Below are positions 7,409 to 12,649 of a stretch of 51,735 nt of DNA, piece by piece; within the stretch, counting starts at the first letter, position 1; the number at the start of each line of letters is the position of its first letter. Below the pieces are notes generated by a model, which was not told the origin of the DNA, did not search any database, and worked only from the letters and a program-made list of their open reading frames with translations. The stretch comes from Bacillota bacterium. Its GTDB lineage: Bacteria; Bacillota; Clostridia; Christensenellales; Pumilibacteraceae. The stretch lies in contig WRAY01000016.1 in assembly GCA_009779975.1 (NCBI GenBank), forward strand, positions 1-51,735, in the 5' to 3' direction. Both the position numbers and the translations under genes were made by a program.

Positions 7409-8223
7409 TGCTAACAATAATATCAGGTGACATCGGCAGTGGAAAAACGGCTCTTGCAACAATGTTCGCACTAATGAGAATGGGCGGAACATCTGCCTTA
7501 GTCGATATATCTCGATTAAGGCAGTATGTTCGGAGTCTCAACAAAGCAGGGCATCAGTTGTCACAACTTAAAAACCATCTTGTCTACACTGACTATGATG
7601 TTTACTTGCGAGAAGAATTTCAACGACCACAGAAAAATCGTTTCGTGGACGGATGGCGGATTGGCTATGACAACCCATTTCAAGAGACGGACTATTTACC
7701 TCCGTATTCATTCATAGGCTTGGATGAAGCACAGATGTATTACGACAGCAGAAGAAAATATATGCCGCCTTTTGTAGTGAACTATTTTGCACAACACAGG
7801 CATTATCATCTTGACATTGTTTTGACTTGTCAGCGACCAGTCAGTATTGATAAGGCAATCAGAGGACTGTGTGAGAGATTTATTTTCATTCTCAAACTAT
7901 CTCATCAAAAGGACAAGTTTGGAAATATTATCTACACAAAATGGAATTGCTTAGAGTTTTCATCAACTGAGAGTGCAGAAAGATTTTCTGACACCAAAAG
8001 CAATTTCAGTGAAGGGATGCCAACAGCCTACGAATACTGGGGTAACATTTTCTCGTGCTACAACTCATACGGCTATCACAAATATTTCCTCGAAGGAAGA
8101 GAAAACCAAGATTTCTACTACGGCGGTCGCGGAGGACTTCCGCAGATTCAAGTCCCTCAAGGGTGGCTAGAGCCGCCTAAACGCAGTGCTAAAGCACAAA
8201 AGGAGCAATATGTTTTTCAATAA
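7408..8223 (+). CDS. Zot/pI-family morphogenesis ATPase
   Basis: 271 residues. Walker A GDIGSGKT (7-14) stands at the extreme N-terminus, and Walker B SFIGLDEA (101-108) is followed by the family-typical run MYYDSR...YFAQHRHYHLDIVLTCQRPVSIDKAIRGLCERFI (about 110-160). This is the zonular occludens toxin / gpI domain that powers extrusion of filamentous phage through the cell envelope. Ff pI and most Zot proteins carry a membrane helix after the ATPase domain; none is visible here, so membrane attachment may come from a partner such as the 510-residue protein or the 47-residue peptide. It is the marker gene for an inovirus. Confidence 0.85.
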   Translation: MLTIISGDIGSGKTALATMFALMRMGGTSALVDISRLRQYVRSLNKAGHQLSQLKNHLVYTDYDVYLREEFQRPQKNRFVDGWRIGYDNPFQETDYLPPYSFIGLDEAQMYYDSRRKYMPPFVVNYFAQHRHYHLDIVLTCQRPVSIDKAIRGLCERFIFILKLSHQKDKFGNIIYTKWNCLEFSSTESAERFSDTKSNFSEGMPTAYEYWGNIFSCYNSYGYHKYFLEGRENQDFYYGGRGGLPQIQVPQGWLEPPKRSAKAQKEQYVFQ

Positions 8224-8623
8224 AAAAACCAAGAAAAAGGCTTTGTCATATTTGGATCTTTTGACCGAGCCTGCACAAAAGGCATACATGCATCTCATGT
8301 CAATTGGTGAAACTGCACCCGACATTCATGCAGTATTTCCTAATTCACAAGAAGAAAAATCAAAGGTCATTCTAGGTCAAGATGTAGTCCTGTATTTTGC
8401 CAAAACCATACTATGGGCTTTCAAGAAGGATTGGAAAGCAATCAAAAAAGAAGCAAAATTTCTCTCTCAAAATGATGTGGTTGAACGCAAAGAGAAAGCA
8501 AAAAAGGTGAGTGAAAAAGCATTAAAAGACCTTGAAAATGCTTTAAAATTGCAACAGCATAACGCATTACAACAAGGCGAGGAGCAACAACAATTATTGT
8601 CGCAAGGAGAAAAGCAGTCCTAA
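8210..8623 (+). CDS. Small cytosolic protein with Lys/Glu-rich helix and Gln-rich tail
   Basis: 137 residues from ATG 8210, chosen because AAAAGGAG (8198-8205) precedes it; an in-frame ATG at 8186 has no such site. The start lies inside the end of the ATPase gene (14-base overlap). The N-terminus is basic (MFFNKKTKKKALSYLD), the middle mixed helical, and the C-terminal 50 residues are a charged helix ending in Gln-rich sequence. No membrane segment. It is the last gene of the structural operon, directly followed by two hairpins. Function unknown; co-translation with the ATPase suggests an assembly accessory. Confidence 0.6.
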   Translation: MFFNKKTKKKALSYLDLLTEPAQKAYMHLMSIGETAPDIHAVFPNSQEEKSKVILGQDVVLYFAKTILWAFKKDWKAIKKEAKFLSQNDVVERKEKAKKVSEKALKDLENALKLQQHNALQQGEEQQQLLSQGEKQS

Positions 8624-8628
8624 AGTTG

Positions 8629-8653
8629 GTTGGTATGCAAATTGCATACCAAC
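8629..8653. other. Perfect 12-bp inverted repeat after the structural operon
   Basis: GTTGGTATGCAA (8629-8640) and its complement (8642-8653) flank a single A, six bases after the stop of the preceding gene. No T run follows on the plus strand, but an A run follows, so it is not an ordinary plus-strand terminator. It may form a cruciform or be a dyad binding site. Confidence 0.55.
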
Positions 8654-8691
8654 AAAAAAAGGCTTGTTTGCTAAAGTGCGAACAAAAACAA

Positions 8692-8753
8692 AGCCATGCG
8701 AACAGGGAATGGCGCGAAAAGGGCTCCGCCCTCGCGCCCCTGTTCGCATGGCT
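8692..8753. other. 62-base bulged hairpin; packaging-signal or ssDNA-origin candidate
   Basis: Outer arms AGCCATGCGAACAGGG (8692-8707) and 8738-8753 pair perfectly over 16 bp. Inside, GCGCGA (8712-8717) pairs with TCGCGC (8732-8737), and GGGC (8721-8724) pairs with GCCC (8728-8731) around a TCC loop. The bulges are AATG on the outer level and AAA on the inner level, both on the 5' side. This long, GC-rich, one-sided-bulge hairpin in a non-coding gap after the assembly genes resembles the position and form of filamentous-phage packaging signals. It could instead act as a terminator (weak T run after it) or lagging-strand origin. The rest of 8654-8798 has no gene. Confidence 0.5.
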
Positions 8754-8798
8754 GTTTATTATAACAAATAAAAATAAGTTGGCGAACATTAACCGCAA

Positions 8799-8848
8799 GT
8801 GTCATCGACACAAGTATCATTGATACAAGCATCATTGATGCAAAGGAG
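8799..8848 (+). promoter_or_regulatory. Three tandem mini-hairpins in exact 15-base register before a Shine-Dalgarno
   Basis: GTGTC-ATC-GACAC (8799-8811), GTATC-ATT-GATAC (8814-8826) and GCATC-ATT-GATGC (8829-8841) are separated by AA each time and run straight into AAAGGAG (8842-8848) for the ATG at 8858. Stem bases change in compensating pairs while loop and spacing stay fixed. Confidence 0.6.
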
Positions 8849-8857
8849 AAACAAATT

Positions 8858-9367
8858 ATGAATGAAGAAATTAAAAATGTTATTGAAGTAGGTAAAGTAA
8901 AACATTACCAAGAAATAATTGACGACTATGGTCGCACGGAAGATGAAAAATTACTTCCAAAAGTAAAATATGGCACCGGATATATCGCCGGGGTCAGCGG
9001 CAAACGAATTAGTCCTCTAGGTGACAATAATTATTATGACTATGGTTTTGAAGCAGGCACAAGAGATAGGGAGTGGCACGAGAAAAAGAAAAAGAATGAT
9101 TGCAAAAAAGAAATTTTTGATTATGGTAAGATTGTGATTAGCCATAGGCTTAACATACATAAACCGATTTGTCACGATAAGATACTAATTGATAAAGGTA
9201 TACTAATGGGAACAGTGAAAAAACGCGAAAATCGCAAAGATGCAATACCATACACCGAAGTGCAAATAATACATAAGGTTGGAAATAAGTCGGAATTGTT
9301 TAAGGGTTCTCTTGACGATTATTCATTATCAATTAAGCACAAAGGGGATATGCAGATCGATATATAA
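8858..9367 (+). CDS. Unknown 169-residue element protein
   Basis: A soluble, charged protein without membrane segments, with a strongly placed start (AAAGGAG nine bases upstream, itself preceded by three hairpins). It contains a Lys-rich patch (WHEKKKKNDCKKEIFD) and a beta-rich C-terminal half (ILMGTVKKRENRKD...EVQIIHKVGNKSELFKG). I do not recognise it. It shares a near-duplicated leader with the next gene, so both are probably controlled together, separately from the structural operon. Its place before the origin and rep suggests a replication or regulation accessory role (inference). Confidence 0.55.
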   Translation: MNEEIKNVIEVGKVKHYQEIIDDYGRTEDEKLLPKVKYGTGYIAGVSGKRISPLGDNNYYDYGFEAGTRDREWHEKKKKNDCKKEIFDYGKIVISHRLNIHKPICHDKILIDKGILMGTVKKRENRKDAIPYTEVQIIHKVGNKSELFKGSLDDYSLSIKHKGDMQIDI

Positions 9368-9424
9368 AATAAAACAAAAAAATAACTTTGATAATTACAA
9401 ACAGTCGGCGGACTTTAATCGCAA

Positions 9425-9458
9425 GTGTCATTGACACAAGCATCATTGATGCAAGGAG
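9425..9458 (+). promoter_or_regulatory. Two tandem mini-hairpins before a Shine-Dalgarno; diverged copy of the 8799 leader
   Basis: GTGTC-ATT-GACAC (9425-9437) and GCATC-ATT-GATGC (9440-9452) lie in the same 15-base register as at 8799-8841 and run into AAGGAG (9453-9458). The bases before them (TTAATCGCAA here, TTAACCGCAA there) also match, so the two leaders are copies; this one lacks the middle hairpin. Confidence 0.6.
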
Positions 9459-9469
9459 AATTAAAAAAC

Positions 9470-9757
9470 ATGAAAAAAACTAAAACAAAAATTAAAAAGC
9501 CGGACAGGTTTTTCAAATCATTTTCGGGAGAATACAACGGAGTATCTTTTGAAATAACAAGAAGCAAAATGGACAAGCGTGAATATGTCGCTCAAAAGAA
9601 CGCACTTGGGGTAAAGCCTAAGTCAAAGGTTGAATACCTTTATTGCGACGACGACATAGGTGGTCGCTTTCTTGATAAAAAACATTATGACAATTTAATT
9701 AAGAATAGTGAAGTTTTGTATGATAAGAAGAAAGAAAAATATATCAGAAGGAACTAG
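9470..9757 (+). CDS. Unknown 95-residue basic element protein
   Basis: Start at ATG 9470, supported by AAGGAG 11 bases upstream; the longer in-frame reading from 9425 would run through the leader hairpins and is rejected. The protein is Lys-rich throughout (MKKTKTKIKKPDRFFKSF...KKKEKYIRRN), without membrane helix or recognisable motif. It lies between the duplicated leader and the putative origin. A small basic protein here could be a DNA-binding accessory of replication, but nothing in the sequence proves this. Confidence 0.55.
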   Translation: MKKTKTKIKKPDRFFKSFSGEYNGVSFEITRSKMDKREYVAQKNALGVKPKSKVEYLYCDDDIGGRFLDKKHYDNLIKNSEVLYDKKKEKYIRRN

Positions 9758-9769
9758 CAGTCTGGCAAG

Positions 9770-9855
9770 GGGGGGCTAAGTAACTATGTCCTTAGCCCCC
9801 CTCATGACAAGTGACACCTATATAGTATTATATAAGACGACTAAAAAATTCTGTC
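9770..9855. other. Putative rolling-circle replication origin
   Basis: Two structures lie just before rep. First, an 11-bp GC-rich hairpin GGGGGGCTAAG (9770-9780) / CTTAGCCCCCC (9791-9801) with loop TAACTATGTC. Second, a short AT stem (TATAT 9819-9823 with ATATA 9830-9834) that displays TAGTATTAT at 9823-9831 across its loop. CRESS-type origins carry a nonanucleotide such as TAGTATTAC at the top of a stem-loop; this differs in the last base. Neither hairpin is followed by a proper T run. Further small dyads (TAAGAC/GTCTTA near 9834-9857) follow. Assignment is by resemblance and position next to the cognate Rep. Confidence 0.45.
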
Positions 9856-9915
9856 TTAAAAAAGCAGAAAAAACTCAAATCAAGAACCTATTTTCACTAG
9901 GTTTTTACAAAATAA

Positions 9916-9937
9916 GCGTCAGTTGACGCAAAGGAGG
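9916..9937 (+). promoter_or_regulatory. Mini-hairpin fused to the rep Shine-Dalgarno
   Basis: GCGTC-AGTT-GACGC (9916-9929) runs directly into AAAGGAGG (9930-9937); rep starts at 9943. A second hairpin ACCTA...TAGGT lies just upstream (about 9887-9903). The arrangement would let a protein or RNA structure control Rep synthesis, as gpV does for gene II in Ff phages (analogy). Confidence 0.55.
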
Positions 9938-9942
9938 AAACA

Positions 9943-10962
9943 ATGGATTATTCGAAAATTCGTTCCCATTGGTGGAGCGGAACTTGTTATCACAAGGAAC
10001 AATTAGATGCAATTATTAACTCAAAAGATATTAAGCACTACGCATATATCTTGCACGACAAAGACAAAAAATCAGATAGCGACGAACTAAAAAAACCGCA
10101 TTATCATTTCTTGGTGCATTTTGAACAGGCACAACGAGGTGCATGGTTCAAAGCATTTGCAACAGATGATATGGGGATTGTTTTTGTAGAACGCTGTTCA
10201 ATTCCCAAAAGTGCATATGACTATTTAATTCACGATACACCGAATTGCAGAAAACAAGAAAAACATCTCTATGACCTATCGGAGCGTATTGGGAACATCG
10301 AAAATTTAGACCCAGAACAAGAGATAGATGAACATGCCGTTTTATATGAAGATATAATGAATCTTGTTAACAAGCAAATGTCATGGAAAGATTTTATTAA
10401 ATCTAAACCTAAACGCATCCATATGATTTCAAATATCAAGACAGCTCACGACTTATTGTTGCGTGAAAACAAATTTGATAACACTTTCCGAACATTAGAA
10501 GTAACGTATATCTTCGGACAAACAGCAAAAGGCAAGACACGATATATCATGGAGAAGTATGGCTACAAAAATGTCTATCGTGTCACAAAATATGACCACA
10601 CCGCATTTGACCAATATGAAGGACAGGATGTCATCGTATTTGAAGAATACCGCAGTTCTTTCAAAATAGAGGATATGCTTAATTACCTAGACGGCTATCC
10701 ACTCATGCTGCCAAGCCGATACAACAACAAAGAAGCCTGTTATACAAAAGTCTACATAACAACAAACTGGACGCTAGAGCAACAATACAAAAATGTTCAA
10801 TCCGAACACCCGACAACTTGGCAAGCCTTCCTCCGCCGAATTCACAAAGTTTACAACTTCGACATCAGCAAAGACAATCCCGTGTCAAAGGCAGGGGACA
10901 GAATAAAAATGACTGCTGAACAACTCATAGCACAAGGTGCTATTGATGATGATATTTTTTAA
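9943..10962 (+). CDS. rep: Replication initiator: Rep_2-like HUH endonuclease fused to SF3 helicase (CRESS-type Rep)
   Basis: 339 residues. The N-terminal HUH nickase shows motif II as PHYHFLVHF (H53, H55) and motif III as SAYDYLIHD with Tyr92/Tyr94 as nucleophile candidates, the form seen in pMV158-type Rep_2 initiators. The C-terminal superfamily 3 helicase has Walker A GQTAKGKT (192-199), Walker B VIVFEE (230-235) and motif C ITTNW with Asn275. This nickase-helicase order is that of geminivirus/circovirus Reps and of the bacterial pCRESS plasmids thought to be their ancestors. It should nick the adjacent origin and unwind for rolling-circle replication. A mini-hairpin touches its SD; tandem repeats and the integrase follow. 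It differs from the Rep_trans or gpII initiators usual in inoviruses. Confidence 0.85.
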   Translation: MDYSKIRSHWWSGTCYHKEQLDAIINSKDIKHYAYILHDKDKKSDSDELKKPHYHFLVHFEQAQRGAWFKAFATDDMGIVFVERCSIPKSAYDYLIHDTPNCRKQEKHLYDLSERIGNIENLDPEQEIDEHAVLYEDIMNLVNKQMSWKDFIKSKPKRIHMISNIKTAHDLLLRENKFDNTFRTLEVTYIFGQTAKGKTRYIMEKYGYKNVYRVTKYDHTAFDQYEGQDVIVFEEYRSSFKIEDMLNYLDGYPLMLPSRYNNKEACYTKVYITTNWTLEQQYKNVQSEHPTTWQAFLRRIHKVYNFDISKDNPVSKAGDRIKMTAEQLIAQGAIDDDIF

Positions 10963-10985
10963 TGTTTTTAAGATTTTTTGTCAAG

Positions 10986-11034
10986 TTTGCAATGTTCTTT
11001 GCAGCCTTCTTTGCAATGTTCTTTTGCAACCTTG
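10986..11034 (+). repeat. Four tandem 12-bp repeats between rep and integrase (iteron-like)
   Basis: Units TTTGCAATGTTC (10986), TTTGCAGCCTTC (10998), TTTGCAATGTTC (11010) and TTTGCAACCTTG (11023) repeat at 12-12-13 bases. Two inverted copies of the last unit (CAAGGTTGCAA) overlap at 11114-11133, just before the integrase start. Arrays of this kind are arm-type integrase/excisionase sites or Rep iterons. The 80 bases between direct and inverted sets are AT-rich with no gene. Confidence 0.65.
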
Positions 11035-11170
11035 ATTTCAAAAATTATATAAAAAATCCCACACTAAAGCCGTTTTTTATCAGTTTTAAGACATAAAAAA
11101 CATTTTTCATTGTCAAGGTTGCAAGGTTGCAAAGTGTGTCGGGTATTTGAAAAAAAAAGAGGAAAACAAT

Positions 11171-12397
11171 ATGAGTGCTGAACTACAAAAACAACTAATT
11201 GAACAAAGTAAAATGATTGCCAATCTCACTGAAACAGTGAGCCGTTTTGTCGCATTTTCTATTGAAAATACTCCTCGAAATAACCCTTTTTCGCTTGACA
11301 AAAACTCCGAAAAATGTTACAATAATCTTACACAAAATGAAGGAGGGTCAAGTAAAAAAGGTCAATTCGCAAAGAACTCAAAAGAACTCGACAAGGAGGA
11401 ACAAGAGTTTATGCGAACACAAAAAAATGTCCGTTTGCGGAAAGACGGACGATTCGAATGGCAGAAAATGATAGCAGGTGTCTGGCATCGTGAAATTGAT
11501 AAGGACTATCGCTCACTAAAACGCAAAATAGCAGAACATGAGAGAGAGTTGAAAAACATTCTCAAACACACTCGTTTTGCGTCAAGGTTGAAAAAGGAAT
11601 ATCCAATCCTATTTGACCTATGCAAAAAAAGTGTTGAGACAAGTTGCGGATTTGCTGATAATCTAAAGGGAGTATTAAGAAAGCATATTTCAAAATTAGA
11701 TAAGCCGATAGATGAATATACTAAAAGCGACATTATAAAATTTTTGAATGAATTGCCGATACAGCCTAAAAACCCGTTTTATATACTCAAAAAGACTTAT
11801 GCGGAGGCAGTTGAAGAAGGGATAATAGAACGCAATCCAATCGCAACATTAAAATGTCCGACCTTTAGTAAAGTAAAGGGAAGATGGTTTAAGATAGAGG
11901 AGCAGAAAATTATTCATTCAAAAAAGCATGATAGCGAAATGGCTGATGAGATTGACTTCTATCTAATGACCGGATGCAGAGCAAATGAAGCCCCAAATTG
12001 TGAGCCTGATTTTGACAATAATAGAGTGTGGGTCAATCGTAATAAAACCGACGGCACAAGCGGCTATGTTAAAATCTCTCAAGCCTACTGCGATATACTC
12101 CGAACCAAATGGCACACTATGTTTAAGCGAGGCGACGGCTTTAAGTATGGAGTAATCTTTAGAGATTTTCTTATAAAGATTGGACTTAAAATCAAAGGTA
12201 TTTCCTTACACAGTCTGCGGCACACATTTTGTTCAAATCTATTCTATCTTGGTGCGTCTGACAAATATCGTCAACACGCAATGGGACACAAGGACAGCCG
12301 AATGACTTCTGAACGCTACACAACCTACGACCCCAACATCACAAAACAGGAAGTCCTAGACATCTACGGCAATCTCTATCCAAAATTTAGTGACTAA
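11171..12397 (+). CDS. int: Tyrosine recombinase (phage integrase)
   Basis: 408 residues from ATG 11171, chosen for GAGG eight bases upstream. An N-terminal region including an AP2-like arm-binding strand set (VRLRKDGRFEWQKMIAGVWHREID) is followed by a SAM-like core-binding domain and the catalytic domain. The catalytic signature is complete: Arg in LMTGCRANEA, HSLRHTFCS (His-x-x-Arg), MGHKDSRM and nucleophile Tyr383 in TSERY. It would integrate and excise the element. It is the last gene of the element. Flanking repeats at 10986-11133 and 12442-12473 are candidate arm sites. Confidence 0.9.
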   Translation: MSAELQKQLIEQSKMIANLTETVSRFVAFSIENTPRNNPFSLDKNSEKCYNNLTQNEGGSSKKGQFAKNSKELDKEEQEFMRTQKNVRLRKDGRFEWQKMIAGVWHREIDKDYRSLKRKIAEHERELKNILKHTRFASRLKKEYPILFDLCKKSVETSCGFADNLKGVLRKHISKLDKPIDEYTKSDIIKFLNELPIQPKNPFYILKKTYAEAVEEGIIERNPIATLKCPTFSKVKGRWFKIEEQKIIHSKKHDSEMADEIDFYLMTGCRANEAPNCEPDFDNNRVWVNRNKTDGTSGYVKISQAYCDILRTKWHTMFKRGDGFKYGVIFRDFLIKIGLKIKGISLHSLRHTFCSNLFYLGASDKYRQHAMGHKDSRMTSERYTTYDPNITKQEVLDIYGNLYPKFSD

Positions 12398-12441
12398 TCG
12401 ACCTGATGTTTAACTTCTCAAAAGACATTCGAAAACACCCT

Positions 12442-12473
12442 AGACCTAAAAATGACCTAAATCTGACCTAAAA
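12442..12473 (+). repeat. Three 11-bp direct repeats beyond the integrase
   Basis: AGACCTAAAAA, TGACCTAAATC and TGACCTAAAAC follow each other at exact 11-base spacing, about one helical turn, 45 bases after the integrase stop. Similar AGACCTA words occur near the left side (445-452, 758-765). They may be integrase arm sites at the right end. The remaining bases to the tkt promoter (12474-12575) are C-rich on this strand and hold no gene. Confidence 0.5.
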
Positions 12474-12575
12474 CTTTTCAAAAATAGAACTCAAAAACAA
12501 CCCCAAACAACCCGTTTTACCCCCAAACACCCACTATTTTCGCTTAAAATTCGCCACATGGCACATCAAAAAGAA

Positions 12576-12636
12576 TTGACATCTCTTTTTTTATGTGTTA
12601 GAATTAATTTATTGTGTTGTTTTAACAACAAAGGAG
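12576..12636 (+). promoter_or_regulatory. tkt promoter and SD-proximal hairpin
   Basis: TTGACA (12576-12581), 17 bases, then TAGAAT (12599-12604). The leader contains TGTTGTT-TT-AACAACA (12615-12630), whose 3' arm touches AAGGAG (to 12636). The mreB and tig promoters in this window have the same TTGACA-N17-TAGAAT form. Confidence 0.75.
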
Positions 12637-12649
12637 AAATTTTTTACAT

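Larger units (their letters stand above)
561..12473 (+). mobile_element. Integrated inovirus-like (filamentous phage) element with CRESS-type Rep
   Basis: The block holds a Zot/pI-type assembly ATPase, a run of membrane-anchored virion-type proteins, a small ssDNA-binding candidate, a rolling-circle Rep, a putative origin, a large single hairpin and a tyrosine integrase. That gene set and order (small ssDNA-binding protein, anchored surface proteins, Zot, Rep) is what is known for inoviruses; no tail, capsid, terminase or conjugation gene is present. Housekeeping genes begin at 12650. The boundaries are inferred: the right limit is the direct repeats after the integrase, and the left limit is somewhere between the terminator at 468-541 and the regulator at 802. 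I found no convincing attL/attR pair and no tRNA target. Confidence 0.8.

Noticed and set aside
8626-8823. 65-codon plus-strand frame and opposing 118-codon frame across the gap after the structural operon
   Set aside because: They run through the palindromes and the 62-base hairpin, have no SD, and look like shadows of inverted-repeat DNA.
8799-8841. Three regularly spaced repeats as a CRISPR array
   Set aside because: Units are 13 bases with 2-base spacers and differing stems; no cas genes.
9770-9801. 11-bp GC hairpin as simple terminator of the 95-residue gene
   Set aside because: No T run follows (TCATGACA), so I list it with the origin; some termination activity is still possible.
440-12450. 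TAGACCTA shared by the left flank (about 444-451) and the right repeats as att core
   Set aside because: Eight bases are too few in AT-rich DNA and the flanking bases do not match.
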